Below are positions 1 through 8,800 of a stretch of DNA of 46,132 bases, piece after piece; positions within the stretch are counted from its first letter, which is position 1, and every line of letters starts with the position of its first letter. Under the pieces are notes generated by a model. That model searched no databases and was not told the origin of the DNA. It was given only the letters and a program-made list of their open reading frames with translations. The stretch is from an uncultured Alphaproteobacteria bacterium (lineage in GTDB: Bacteria; Pseudomonadota; Alphaproteobacteria; RF32; CAG-239), in NCBI GenBank assembly GCA_944393685.1, contig CALYAW010000003.1, positions 1 through 46,132 of the forward strand. The letters are read 5' to 3'. The translations under genes and the position numbers were made by a program.

Positions 1-168
1 GGAGCGATTGAGTTGCCGGAAGGAACGGAGATGGTAATGCCTGGCGATAACATTCGTATGACAGCAAAATTGATACATCCGATTGCGATGAATGAAGGTT
101 TGCGTTTTGCGATCCGTGAAGGTGGTCATACCGTCGGTGCCGGTGTCGTTTCTAAAATCTTGAAGTAA
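1..168 (+). CDS. tuf: Elongation factor Tu, C-terminal 55 residues (partial)
   Basis: Only the end of the gene is present; the 5' part lies outside the window. The frame reads through the end of EF-Tu domain 3, with the recognisable stretches [25 protein letters not shown] and the terminal [13 protein letters not shown]-Tu is the GTPase that carries aminoacyl-tRNA to the ribosomal A site. A strong intrinsic terminator follows about 85 bases later. The next gene downstream is mscL, so this copy is followed neither by rpsJ (str/S10 arrangement) nor by tRNA-Trp-secE-nusG (tufB arrangement). Identification is very secure from the C-terminal signature. Confidence 0.95.
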   Translation, partial: GAIELPEGTEMVMPGDNIRMTAKLIHPIAMNEGLRFAIREGGHTVGAGVVSKILK

Positions 169-252
169 AGAGTAAGAAGCGCATCTGCGTTCAAAAATAA
201 AATCAGATGAGGTTAATATATTAATTTCGTCTTGAGGTTCTAAATATTAATG

Positions 253-292
253 GCTCCTCTTTCTTAGATGATAAGAAAGAGGGGCTTTTTTA
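253..292 (+). terminator. Intrinsic terminator of tuf
   Basis: A hairpin with a 14-bp stem (253-266 with 272-285, core CCTCTTTCTTA/TAAGAAAGAGG, one G-T wobble) and a 5-base loop is followed by a run of T. It sits between tuf and mscL in the plus orientation. Confidence 0.9.
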
Positions 293-374
293 TGATTTTA
301 TTGTTATTGGAATTGATTTTGTTTTTTTATTGGTTACAAATAAGAGAGAGTTAATTTGTAAATAAGGAAAGAAT

Positions 375-884
375 ATGTTTAAAGGGCTAATAACGGAATT
401 TAAGAAGTTTGCCATGCGAGGCAATGTTATTGATATGGCCGTTGGTATTATCATTGGAGCGGCTTTTGGTAAGATTGTTGATTCTTTGGTCAAAGATGTG
501 ATTATGCCGCCGATTGGTTTGTTGCTTGGAAAAGTCGATTTTTCTAATTTGTTTGTAGTCTTGAAAAGTGGTGTAACTCCTCCGCCCTATGCTTCTTTGA
601 CGGCTGCTCAGACAGCTGGCGCCGTAACTATAAATTTGGGACTGTTTGTTAATGCGGTAATCAGTTTTGTAGTTGTGGCTTTTGCCGTATTTATTTTAAT
701 CAAGGCCATTAATGAATTACAGGCCAAAATTGATAGGAAAGAAGCAGCCTCAGAAGCCAAAAGCGAAACAAAAACCAAGGTTTGTCCTTATTGTTGTACC
801 AATATTCCTTTGCATGCCGTTAGATGTCCTCATTGCACGTCGCAGCTTTCAGCGGATAATACTTTGTCAGAAAATAATCAGTAG
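375..884 (+). CDS. mscL: Large-conductance mechanosensitive channel MscL with C-terminal zinc ribbon
   Basis: MscL forms a homopentameric inner-membrane pore that opens under membrane tension and releases solutes during hypo-osmotic shock. The N terminus ([17 protein letters not shown]) and first membrane helix ([21 protein letters not shown], about residues 18-38) are classic. The second helix spans about residues 88-110. At 169 residues it is longer than typical MscL (about 136-150) because a four-Cys tail, [18 protein letters not shown] (about residues 137-154), follows the cytoplasmic helix. This CxxC-x10-CxxC spacing is that of a zinc ribbon and is seen here directly; similar tails occur in some other MscL proteins. 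An AAGGAAAGAAT ribosome-binding site precedes the ATG. The gene converges on anmK and the two overlap by 7 bases at their stops. Confidence 0.95.
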   Translation: MFKGLITEFKKFAMRGNVIDMAVGIIIGAAFGKIVDSLVKDVIMPPIGLLLGKVDFSNLFVVLKSGVTPPPYASLTAAQTAGAVTINLGLFVNAVISFVVVAFAVFILIKAINELQAKIDRKEAASEAKSETKTKVCPYCCTNIPLHAVRCPHCTSQLSADNTLSENNQ

Positions 885-2176
885 ATTTGTTTTTGCCAAT
901 TATAGGCTGCACGAGACCATAATTGTTTGTTGTTGTTGCCTGGAAAAGTAAGTATTCCTCCGATGGTCGGCTTTGCACAACCTGTTGTTTCCGGATAAGA
1001 GAAAGGTTCTTGCGTGATTAGGCATTTTGCCATATCGGCAAAAATTCGTGCTTCCATATATTTGCCGTTGTAGCCATATTGGTCTGACCAATTGATGCGG
1101 ACGCGAGGATTTTTTATTTTTTCAAAGATTGTCTTATGTTTGGGGAGCGTTTCTATTTGTCCTAGCAGGAGATTTTTGAAGTCCTGCATGATAATTGGAT
1201 TGTTCCAGCCTCCGCCAAACACCAAAAAATTGTCAGGTGTATTGATTGGTGAAAAGCGTAGTGTATATGCAAAGATATACGCACTGAAAAACTCTGTCGT
1301 GCGGATGCGGTCTTCAAAAGGAATACTTGTATTTCTTAAAGAATCCGGTGCGATGTACCAAGCTGGATCTGATGATTTTGGGGGAGTTTTTAGTAAAAAA
1401 TTATCTCCATTTTGAGTTTGAGAAGAATGTTCAAAGAGGTCTCGCAGAAGATCAAAGTTTAGCTTTCCCTGTTTACCATATTTACCATCAAAATCGCAAG
1501 GTTCGTTCTTTTCTGTTCGGGTCAGAAAGTCAACGAAGTGATTGAATGGTCCCGTATCCCAACCGATAACTTTATTGTCAAAAATCAAAGCAATGTTACC
1601 GGTATTGCCACCATTGCAAAATGCTAAAGGAAAGATACCTTTGGCTTGAAGGTCTGATGCTAGATGTCTGTTGTGAACAGGAGCAAGGGGGGCTCCTTCT
1701 CCGCCGTTCATCAGGTCGTCTGAACGAAAATCAAAAGCGACAGGTATGTTTGTGAGATCTGCAAGCATTTGACCGGAGCCGATTTGCAAAGTGTTCGGCT
1801 GTTGTCCCTTTTGGGCTACAGAGGGTGGTAGGTGGTAACAGGTTTGTCCGTGAAAACCAATGGCATCAATTTCGGATTTGGGTAGACCTGATTTTATAAC
1901 TAATTCATTAACTGCCTTGGCAATAAGTCGGATATATGCATCATGAAGTTCTTGGAATTTTAGTTCCGGAAATCGAGAGACTTTTTGTATGTCTCCATCG
2001 TTTTGCGAAAGTGTTTGTTTTAATTGTCGGAAGCCATCAGCTATGGAAAGAGGAATGTTAATACTGTGTCCGCATATGTCTTGGATTCTGTTTTTTTCAA
2101 AACGCGTCAAAACCGTGTCGACGGCATCAAGTGAATTTCCCGTCATTATGCCAATGCAAAGATATGATGATTTCAA
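878..2176 (-). CDS. anmK: Anhydro-N-acetylmuramic acid kinase
   Basis: AnmK phosphorylates and hydrolyses 1,6-anhydro-MurNAc to MurNAc-6-phosphate, recycling muropeptides from the organism's own wall turnover. Visible motifs of the ASKHA-fold family are the phosphate loop [12 protein letters not shown] (residues 9-20), GFHGQT (108-113), [18 protein letters not shown] (149-166) and GWDTGP (205-210), where the Asp corresponds to the catalytic base. The protein is 432 residues, longer than the roughly 370 of E. coli AnmK. The extra length is in the C-terminal half, so this is the longer branch of the family. The start is a TTG, chosen because AAGGA lies 7 bases upstream and it gives the family's normal N terminus. 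No MurQ or other recycling gene is adjacent. Confidence 0.92.
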   Translation of the reverse strand: MKSSYLCIGIMTGNSLDAVDTVLTRFEKNRIQDICGHSINIPLSIADGFRQLKQTLSQNDGDIQKVSRFPELKFQELHDAYIRLIAKAVNELVIKSGLPKSEIDAIGFHGQTCYHLPPSVAQKGQQPNTLQIGSGQMLADLTNIPVAFDFRSDDLMNGGEGAPLAPVHNRHLASDLQAKGIFPLAFCNGGNTGNIALIFDNKVIGWDTGPFNHFVDFLTRTEKNEPCDFDGKYGKQGKLNFDLLRDLFEHSSQTQNGDNFLLKTPPKSSDPAWYIAPDSLRNTSIPFEDRIRTTEFFSAYIFAYTLRFSPINTPDNFLVFGGGWNNPIIMQDFKNLLLGQIETLPKHKTIFEKIKNPRVRINWSDQYGYNGKYMEARIFADMAKCLITQEPFSYPETTGCAKPTIGGILTFPGNNNKQLWSRAAYNWQKQIY

Positions 2177-2242
2177 AACAAAATCCTTTTTTGTGAATGA
2201 TACTAAAGGAAGTATAAGAAAAATATGTTAAATATTCATAAA

Positions 2243-2275
2243 AAAAGCCCCGCAGGAGACAGGGCTAGTTCTTTT
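2243..2275 (-). terminator. Intrinsic terminator downstream of the S1-like gene
   Basis: Read on the minus strand, AGCCC and GGGCT arms are followed by seven T residues. It lies just past the stop of the S1-like gene and before anmK, so anmK probably has its own promoter. The plus strand also carries a T-run after the hairpin, so it may act in both directions. Confidence 0.7.
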
Positions 2276-2283
2276 TTTTTGAG

Positions 2284-2769
2284 TTATAATACTTTCGCAA
2301 ACAGCACCTTCCTGTTGGTGTTGTAGCGATTTAACAGGCAAGAGACTTCTAAACCTGTTTTGGCATGTTTGCTGCGTTTGGCCATGCAGTATACGTTTTT
2401 TGCCAAGCGGATGATGATATTGGAGCCTTTGATGGCTTCAATAATACCGCTTACTTCGCAACCGACGGGATGTGCTTGCAAGAAGACGTCAACCGGAAAT
2501 ATCTCTGGGCGAACCAAAATAACGGTTGCTGGATTTTTACGTCCGTCTTTGAGAATTGATAAGACGCGAACGCTGATACTTTCTTCTTTTTTGAACACTT
2601 GGTGCGGGTTGATACGCTCTTTACTGACATAATACCAAGCAAAGCATTCTTCGCCGAAAACATTAATTAGAGAGAACTTGACTCTGTCATCTTTAATCTG
2701 TTTTACGGTTGCTTCTGTCGTCTCGTTGAGGCGAAAGCCGCATCGGAAATAGTTCTTTTTTGTTTCCAT
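2284..2769 (-). CDS. Tandem S1-like RNA-binding domain protein (hypothetical)
   Basis: This 161-residue basic protein appears to contain two OB-fold/S1-like units, about residues 13-88 (starting LNETTEATVKQI) and 98-161 (GCEVSGIIEAIKGSNIIIRL). Each has the G/E-x-V-x-x-I opening and alternating hydrophobic strands typical of S1 domains. This assignment is from pattern only. No catalytic motif or signal peptide is seen, so a cytoplasmic RNA-binding role is inferred. No Shine-Dalgarno sequence is visible before the ATG, and a TATATT box lies only a few bases upstream, so the mRNA may be leaderless or nearly so. It is transcribed divergently from the rplK operon. It is not NusG, SecE or ribosomal protein S1 itself. 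Confidence 0.6.
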   Translation of the reverse strand: METKKNYFRCGFRLNETTEATVKQIKDDRVKFSLINVFGEECFAWYYVSKERINPHQVFKKEESISVRVLSILKDGRKNPATVILVRPEIFPVDVFLQAHPVGCEVSGIIEAIKGSNIIIRLAKNVYCMAKRSKHAKTGLEVSCLLNRYNTNRKVLFAKVL

Positions 2770-2957
2770 ATAATATAGTGTGACGGTGAAACATAGAAAA
2801 TTCCGGATTTCCGAGTAAAAAAAGGGAATAAATCCAGAATAATAGATAATTGATAATAATATATTATACGGTATTAATTATTTTTGCAACAAAATTAGAC
2901 AAAAAATTTTTATGAATCGAATCAATGTGTTGAATCGTAAAATTTATTAAAAAATGC
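2770..2957. other. AT-rich divergent intergenic region with TGAATCG repeats
   Basis: This stretch between the S1-like gene and the rplK promoter holds no ORF. It is strongly AT-rich. The heptamer TGAATCG occurs at 2913-2919 and 2931-2937, with a third copy at 2966-2972 inside the rplK promoter spacer; the first and third copies extend to TGAATCGAAT. Confidence 0.5.
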
Positions 2958-2985
2958 TTGCAAATTGAATCGAATGTGGTATATA
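2958..2985 (+). promoter_or_regulatory. Candidate promoter of the rplKA(JL) operon
   Basis: TTGCAA (2958-2963) and TATATA (2980-2985) are separated by 16 bases; using TATAGA at 2982 gives 18. It implies a leader of roughly 110 bases before rplK. A third copy of the TGAATCG heptamer lies within the spacer. Confidence 0.6.
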
Positions 2986-2994
2986 GAGGCTCAC

Positions 2995-3106
2995 GTTTGG
3001 ATGGGAAATTGCTCGTTCGGACGGAAAATATTGTTTAACATAATTTCGTGGGAGACGAGCCATCGCCTGAAAAACCACGAAACCTTTTATTGATAAGGGT
3101 ATGAAA
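2995..3106 (+). promoter_or_regulatory. rplK 5' leader with two alternative helices (possible L1 autoregulatory site)
   Basis: Two inverted repeats overlap in the leader: GCTCGT (3011-3016) with ACGAGC (3055-3060), and TTTCGTGG (3044-3051) with CCACGAAA (3075-3082). The helices interleave (3011 < 3044 < 3055 < 3075), so they are either mutually exclusive or form a pseudoknot. In other bacteria L1 binds the leader of the rplKA mRNA and represses its translation, which makes this a natural candidate. The L1-binding motif itself was not confirmed. Confidence 0.45.
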
Positions 3107-3544
3107 ATGGCTAAAACTAAAAAGAAAATTTTAGGATTAATCAAGCTTCAAATCCCCGCCGGAAAGGCTAACCCTTCTCCGCCGGTTGGTCCTGCTTTGG
3201 GTCAAAAAGGCTTGAATATTATGGAATTCTGCAAAGCGTTTAATGCTGCAACTCAAAAAATGGAACCAGGTATTCCTGTTCCGGTTGTTATTACCGCTTT
3301 TGAAGACAAATCTTTCACATTTGTGACCAAACTTCCTCCTGTTGCCTATTATCTGAAAAAAGCTGCCAATGTTAAGTCTGCTTCTAAAGAGCCAGGCAAG
3401 GTTGTCGCGGGTCAGGTTACAATTGCTCAAGTTAAAGAAATCGCCGAGGCTAAAATGCCGGATCTGAACTGCTCGACTGTCGAAGCCGCGATGAACATGG
3501 TTAAAGGCCAGGCCGTTTCTATGGGTATTAAGGTTGTGGAGTAG
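3107..3544 (+). CDS. rplK: 50S ribosomal protein L11
   Basis: L11 sits at the base of the L7/L12 stalk and contacts the GTPase-associated region of 23S rRNA. The N-terminal domain has the proline-rich [18 protein letters not shown], and the C-terminal RNA-binding domain ends [17 protein letters not shown]. An upstream ATG at 3101 is in frame, but the ribosome-binding site AAGGG (3095-3099) is only one base from it and 7 bases from the ATG at 3107. The start is therefore placed at 3107, giving [10 protein letters not shown] and 145 residues, the family length. rplA follows after 4 bases. Confidence 0.97.
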   Translation: MAKTKKKILGLIKLQIPAGKANPSPPVGPALGQKGLNIMEFCKAFNAATQKMEPGIPVPVVITAFEDKSFTFVTKLPPVAYYLKKAANVKSASKEPGKVVAGQVTIAQVKEIAEAKMPDLNCSTVEAAMNMVKGQAVSMGIKVVE

Positions 3545-3548
3545 TGTT

Positions 3549-4232
3549 ATGTCTGGAAAAAGAATCGTAAATGCATACAAAACAGTTGACGTTAACAAGG
3601 CTTATGAGCTGAAGGAGGCTGTTAAAGTTGTAAAAGCTAACGCTACAGCAAAATTTGATGAGACCGTTGATATTGCTATCAATCTTGGCGTTGATCCTAA
3701 ATATGCAGACCAAATGGTACGCGGTGTTTGCGCTTTGCCGCACGGAACCGGTAAAACCGTTCGAGTTGCTGTTTTGGCTCAAGGCGAAAAAGCTGATCAA
3801 GCTAAAGCTGCCGGAGCAGATATCGTTGGGGCTGAGAACCTTATTGATTCTATTTTGTCAGGTAAAATTGAGTTTGACAGAATGATTGCCACTCCCGATA
3901 TGATGGGTATGGCTGGTAAAGTTGCTCGTGTTTTGGGACCTAAAGGCTTGATGCCTAACCCGAAACTTGGTACGGTTACTGCCGATGTTGAAACGGCTGT
4001 TAAAAAGGCAAAAGCCGGTGAAGTTCAATACCGTGTTGAAAAAAATGGTATTGTTCATGCCGGAATCGGTAAAGCCAGTTTCTCAGAAGAGCAACTCTAT
4101 GAGAATGCCAAGGCTTTTATTGATGCTATCATTAAAGCCAAGCCTGCTGGCGCCAAAGGAACTTATATGAAGAAGATTTCTTTGAGCAGCACTATGGGCG
4201 TTGGTCTCAAGATTGATTCTGCGAGTCTTTAG
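3549..4232 (+). CDS. rplA: 50S ribosomal protein L1
   Basis: L1 forms the mobile stalk at the E site and usually represses its own operon at the mRNA level. The sequence has the expected [20 protein letters not shown] opening, the [19 protein letters not shown] signature and the C-terminal [14 protein letters not shown]. The ATG at 3549 is used: GGAG lies 7 bases upstream, inside the end of rplK, so translation is coupled to rplK. Product length is 227 residues, normal for the family. Confidence 0.97.
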   Translation: MSGKRIVNAYKTVDVNKAYELKEAVKVVKANATAKFDETVDIAINLGVDPKYADQMVRGVCALPHGTGKTVRVAVLAQGEKADQAKAAGADIVGAENLIDSILSGKIEFDRMIATPDMMGMAGKVARVLGPKGLMPNPKLGTVTADVETAVKKAKAGEVQYRVEKNGIVHAGIGKASFSEEQLYENAKAFIDAIIKAKPAGAKGTYMKKISLSSTMGVGLKIDSASL

Positions 4233-4586
4233 ACTCTCGGAGTCTTATGGTCTTATGTAGATTTTAAGACTGTATTTTTTGTGAATTTTGGACGGCGGGT
4301 GTGCCTGCCGTCCGCTCTTCAAAACTTTCGGGTTTTGAAAAAAACTGTCCAAGACCGTAGGTGGTCAAAAGGTACTTTAAGCCAGCTTAAAGAATCTTAG
4401 CATCTTAAATATCCTACGCAGACGGGAGTAATGAGTATTTTATCATTTTTTCTCCTGGACAGGTATGGGTCCGTCAGGGCAGACAGCGACAGGAGAAGTT
4501 CTCTCCTCTCTGCTTGATGTTTTGGCGGTTGTGTAAAAACGCATATATTGATTATGTCGATATATGTAAATTTTGGAGACAAACAA
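4233..4586 (+). promoter_or_regulatory. rplJ leader (L10-type structured leader)
   Basis: This 354-base stretch between rplA and rplJ has no ORF but much paired structure. Visible elements are a GC-rich hairpin GGACGGC...GCCGTCC (about 4290-4312), GACC/GGTC around 4354-4364, CGTAGG (4356-4361) able to pair with CCTACG (4413-4418), and CTCCTG with CAGGAG (about 4452-4457 and 4490-4495) enclosing GGACAGGTATGGGTCC. Long structured leaders at this exact position bind the L10-L12 complex and control rplJL translation in many bacteria. No T-run follows the helices, so control of translation is more likely than attenuation. Confidence 0.65.
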
Positions 4587-5063
4587 GTGAACCGCGAAGA
4601 AAAAGCACAATTGCTCAGCGAACTTAATGAATTGTTTTCCAGTGCAGAAATTGTTGTGGTCTCTCACTATAAAGGGATGACCGTCGAAGAAGTTTCTGAA
4701 CTGCGCAACAATATCCGCAAGGTAGGCGCTGGGTTTAGAGTTACTAAAAACCGGATTACTCGTCTTGCTCTTAAAGGCACGAAGTTTGAAAACTTGACAG
4801 ATTTGTTCACTGGTCCAACCGCGATTGCGTTTGCCAATGATCCGATTTCTGCTTGTAAGGCTTGTGTTGAATTTGCTAAAACCAATGAAAAATTAATTGT
4901 TGTCGGTGGCGCTATGGGAACTGGTGTCCTTTCTGTTGCCGAAATTAATAAGTTGGCTACAATCCCGTCTATGGACGAATTGCGCGCCAAGATTATTGGT
5001 TTGTTGCAAGCTCCTGCTGCTCAGTTGGCAAGAGTTACCAAGGCTTATTCAGAAAAAGAATAG
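4587..5063 (+). CDS. rplJ: 50S ribosomal protein L10
   Basis: L10 anchors the L7/L12 dimers to the ribosome. Family features are VSHYKGMTVEEVSELR, the RVTKNRITRLAL segment, LTGPTAIAF and a C-terminal helix LLQAPAAQLARVTKAY that binds L12. An in-frame ATG exists at 4548, but TGGAG (4574-4578) is correctly spaced only for the GTG at 4587. From there the protein begins with the usual NREEKAQLLSEL. The product is 158 residues. rplL follows 71 bases downstream with its own GGAG. Confidence 0.95.
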   Translation: MNREEKAQLLSELNELFSSAEIVVVSHYKGMTVEEVSELRNNIRKVGAGFRVTKNRITRLALKGTKFENLTDLFTGPTAIAFANDPISACKACVEFAKTNEKLIVVGGAMGTGVLSVAEINKLATIPSMDELRAKIIGLLQAPAAQLARVTKAYSEKE

Positions 5064-5134
5064 TTTTCTGCTTTATAAATACAAAATGCAAGATGATTAA
5101 CAAAACTGTTTAATTAATTTATTGGAGAAAAAAA

Positions 5135-5509
5135 ATGGCCGATTTAGCCAAATTAGTTGATGAATTGTCAGCTTTGACCGTTATGGAAGCTGCTGACTTG
5201 TCTAAAATGTTGGAAGAAAAATGGGGCGTTTCTGCCGCCGCTGCCGTTGCTGTTGCAGCTGGTGGTGCCGCTGGTGGCGCTGCTGCAGCCGAAGAAAAAG
5301 ATGAATTTGATGTTATCTTGGCTGATGCTGGTGCTAACAAAATTAATGTTATTAAAGAAGTTCGCGCTATTACCGCTTTGGGTCTGAAAGAAGCCAAAGA
5401 TTTGGTTGATGGTGCTCCGAAGACCATTAAAGAAGGCGTTGCTAAGGCTGAAGCTGAAGAAATGAAGAAGAAGTTGGAAGAAGCCGGCGCTAAGGTTGAA
5501 TTGAAGTAG
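5135..5509 (+). CDS. rplL: 50S ribosomal protein L7/L12
   Basis: L7/L12 is the multi-copy stalk protein that recruits translation GTPases. The 124-residue protein has the N-terminal dimerisation domain ([18 protein letters not shown]), an Ala/Gly hinge at about residues 37-54 and the C-terminal domain [20 protein letters not shown] with the conserved [24 protein letters not shown] ribosome-binding site precedes the ATG. A terminator-like hairpin follows at 5548, so rpoBC expression can be set apart from rplJL. Confidence 0.98.
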   Translation: MADLAKLVDELSALTVMEAADLSKMLEEKWGVSAAAAVAVAAGGAAGGAAAAEEKDEFDVILADAGANKINVIKEVRAITALGLKEAKDLVDGAPKTIKEGVAKAEAEEMKKKLEEAGAKVELK

Positions 5510-5547
5510 TCTAAACTTCTTATAAAGCTTATTAAGAGCAAAATAAA

Positions 5548-5598
5548 AAAGGGAGAAATAAAAATGCTGAATTAAGCATAAATTTTCTCCCTTTTTTT
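5548..5598 (+). terminator. rplL-rpoB intergenic terminator/attenuator
   Basis: AAAGGGAGA (5548-5556) pairs with TCTCCCTTT (5586-5594), extended by interior ATGC/GCAT arms, and is followed by a T-run. The position matches the partial terminator that reduces rpoBC relative to rplJL in other bacteria. Confidence 0.75.
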
Positions 5599-5646
5599 GC
5601 TTCTTACTTAGAGGATAATTTTTTTGCTTTGATGCGATTTTTTTGC

Positions 5647-5676
5647 TTGCCAGAATCGATAAGCTGAGTCTATTAT
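5647..5676 (+). promoter_or_regulatory. Candidate distal rpoBC promoter
   Basis: TTGCCA (5647-5652) and TATTAT (5671-5676) are separated by 18 bases. The predicted start (near 5683) lies just upstream of the two palindromes at 5690-5718. Confidence 0.45.
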
Positions 5677-5689
5677 CCGCTTGAATTTC

Positions 5690-5718
5690 GTCACGAATCG
5701 TGACAATTGCATGCAATT
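5690..5718. promoter_or_regulatory. Two abutting perfect palindromes (candidate operator)
   Basis: GTCACGAATCGTGAC (5690-5704, odd-length with a central A) is directly followed by AATTGCATGCAATT (5705-5718). Both are perfect. The tight loops make RNA hairpins unlikely, so DNA-protein binding sites are the better reading. They lie between rplL and rpoB. Confidence 0.5.
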
Positions 5719-5824
5719 ATTTTATTTCCACTCATCAAGAGGGACAGGCTGTGGTTAAGAGAAGCCTTTGTTTCCTACGGTTTGGTGAGGTTTTTCATTT
5801 TTAAATCGATTTATTAACCTTCTG

Positions 5825-5853
5825 TTGACGGGGTTTGGATTTTTTCCGATAGA
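5825..5853 (+). promoter_or_regulatory. rpoB-proximal promoter
   Basis: TTGACG (5825-5830), a 17-base spacer and GATAGA (5848-5853) form a good sigma-70-like promoter about 40 bases upstream of the rpoB start. The bases TTAA-N7-TTGAC (5814-5829) overlap the -35 and resemble a CtrA site with one mismatch. Confidence 0.65.
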
Positions 5854-5890
5854 ATGGTCGCAGAATCTAACCATAAAGGATAAGAACACA

Positions 5891-8800
5891 ATGAAAGAAT
5901 CTTATACGAGCAAAAGACGTGTAAGAAGAAACTTCGGTCGAATCGATGCTGTGGCTGATATGCCCAGTTTGATTGAAGTTCAAAAAGGATCTTATGACAG
6001 TTTTATCCAAGCTAAAGGCGCTGAAAAATGTGAATTCGGCTTGGAAGAAGTTTTCAAATCAATCTTTCCTATCAGAGATTTTTCCGGTAACGGTGAACTT
6101 GAGTTTGTTAGTTATGAACTTGAGGAACCAAAGTATGATGTAGATGAATGTATTAAACGCGATATGACTTATGCCGCTCCGGTTAAGGCAACTTTGCGTT
6201 TGGTTGTTTGGGATACCGATGAAGCTACCGGTGCAAAATCTATTCATGATATTAAAGAACAAGATGTTTATATGGGCGATATTCCGTTGATGACTGATAA
6301 AGGAACCTTTATCTTTAACGGAACGGAACGTGTTGTTGTTTCGCAAATGCATCGTTCTCCCGGCGTGTTCTTTGATCACGATAAAGGAAAAACCATGGCT
6401 AGCGGTAAATATTTGTTTGCTGCACGTATTATTCCTTATCGTGGCTCTTGGTTGGATTTTGAGTTTGATGCCAAAGATTTGGTTTATGCTCGTATTGACC
6501 GTCGTCGCAAATTGCCGGTTACATCTGTTTTGTATTCTTTATATTCTAAGGAAACGGAAGATAAAATCGCTGCCTTGGCCAAAGAAGGAAAAGTTATTGA
6601 TCCGGCTGATGTTAAAGGTATGGATAAAGAAGAAATCCTTAATTACTTTTATGAAGCCGATACATATATTGCTGAAAAGAAAAATTGGAAAGTTAAATTT
6701 ATTCCTGAAAGAATGAAAGGAATTAAATTCGATTTTGATTTGGTTGATGCAAAAAGCGGAGAAGTTGTTCTTGAAGCTGGTAAGAAATTATCTCCACGTT
6801 CCGCTAAAAAATTGGCTGATGATGGTTTGGAATTTTATAAAGTCACCGCTCAACAAATGCTTGGAAAGTTTTTGGCTCAAAATGTTGTTGTGGCTAAAAC
6901 AGGAGAAGTTCTGGCTGAGGCCGGTGATGAAATAACCGAAGAGATTCTAGAAAAATTTGCGGCTAATAAAATTACGGAAATTAAGACATTGTTTATTGAT
7001 GGTATCAATGTTGGACCTTATATTCGTAATACATTGGCTGCCGATAAAAATACATGCCGTGAAGAGGCTTTGCTTGATATCTATCGTGTTATGCGTCCGG
7101 GTGATCCTCCGACATATGAGACATCAGACGCTTTGTTCCACGCTTTGTTCTTTGACAAAGATCGCTATGATTTGTCTTCCGTCGGTCGTGTAAAGATTAA
7201 TGCCGCGTTGGATATTTCTTTTGAAGATGCTCCCGATACTCTTGGTACTTTGCGCAAAGATGATATTTTGCGTATTGTTAAAAGATTGTGCGAATTGCGC
7301 GATGGCAAAGGTGAAGTTGATGATATTGACCATTTGGGCAACCGTCGTGTTCGTTCGGTTGGCGAATTGATGGAAAATCAATATCGTATGGGCTTGTTGC
7401 GTATGGAGCGCGCTATTCGTGAACGCATGAGTTCCGAAAACCTTAATAATGTTAAGCCGCAGGACTTGGTTAATGCTAAACCGATTGCATCTGTTATCCG
7501 CGAGTTTTTCGGTTCGTCTCAGCTGTCACAGTTTATGGACCAAAACAACCCGTTGTCGGAAATTACGCACAAACGGCGCTTGTCCGCATTGGGGCCTGGC
7601 GGTTTGTCTCGTGATCGTGCCGGATTTGAGGTTCGTGACGTGCATCCGACACATTATGGTCGTATTTGTCCTATTGAGACACCGGAAGGTCCAAACATTG
7701 GTTTGATTAACTCGTTGGCGACTTACGCCCGCATTAATAAATATGGATTTATTGAGTGTCCGTATCGTAAGGTTGTAAATGGTGTTGTAACCAATGATGT
7801 CGTCTATCTGTCGGCTAATGAAGAAGGTAAGTTTAAGATTGCCGAGGCTAATGCCAAAGTTAAAGAAGACGGTCATTTTGAAAACGAATTGATTGCTTGT
7901 CGTAAAGCTGGTGAATTTGAGTTTGCTCATCCTGAAGAAATCGACTTTATTGACGTTTCTCCAAAACAATTGGTATCAGTTGCGACAGCTTTGATTCCGT
8001 TCTTGGAAAATGATGACGCTAACCGTGCTTTGATGGGTGCAAACATGCAACGTCAGGGTGTGCCGTTGTTGCGCTCTGAAGCTCCGTTGGTTGGTACCGG
8101 TGTAGAAGGAGTTGTCGCTAAAGATTCCGGTGCAACGGTTGTTTGTAAAGCTGATGGTATTGTCGATGCGGTTGATGCGACACGTATCGTTGTTCGTTCT
8201 AAAGATGAACATGCTGCTGATGCCGGTGTTGATATCTATCGTTTGCAGAAATTCCGTCGCTCCAATCAAAACACCTGTATTAATCAGGTTCCGTTGGTAA
8301 AGGTAGGTGACGAAGTTAAAGCTGGTGATATTATGGCTGATGGACAATGTACAGAGATGGGTGAGCTTGCTTTGGGTAAGAACGTTTTGGTTGCTTTCAT
8401 GCCGTGGAACGGACTTAACTACGAAGATGCTATTTTGTTATCAGAAAGAATCTCTCGTGATGATGTCTTTACCTCTTTACACATTGAAGAATTTGAGGTC
8501 ATGGCTCGTGATACCAAATTGGGACAAGAGGAAATCACTCGCGATATTCCTAATGTCGGTGAAGAAGCCTTGCGCAATTTGGATGAGGCCGGTATTGTTT
8601 ATATCGGTGCGGAAGTTAAAGCCGGTGATATCTTGGTAGGAAAGGTTACACCTAAGGGTGAATCTCCCGTTACGCCGGAAGAGAAGTTGTTGCGCGCTAT
8701 CTTTGGTGAAAAAGCTTCTGATGTTCGAGACACTTCTTTGCGTGTTCAGCCGGGTATTGAAGGTATTGTTGTTGACGTGCATGTTTTCTCTCGCCGCGGT

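Noticed and set aside
5119..5541. Long antisense frame opposite rplL
   Set aside because: It is the complement of an Ala/Lys-rich ribosomal protein gene, has no ribosome-binding site and arises from codon bias.
5825..5890. N-terminal extension of RpoB by 22 residues
   Set aside because: The extension starts at a TTG that is the -35 element of a good promoter, has no ribosome-binding site, and the family N terminus begins at the ATG at 5891.
7500..7690. Rifampicin-resistance substitution in RpoB
   Set aside because: The pocket sequence has the usual sensitive residues at the common resistance positions (for example [14 protein letters not shown] and the Ser in [10 protein letters not shown]).
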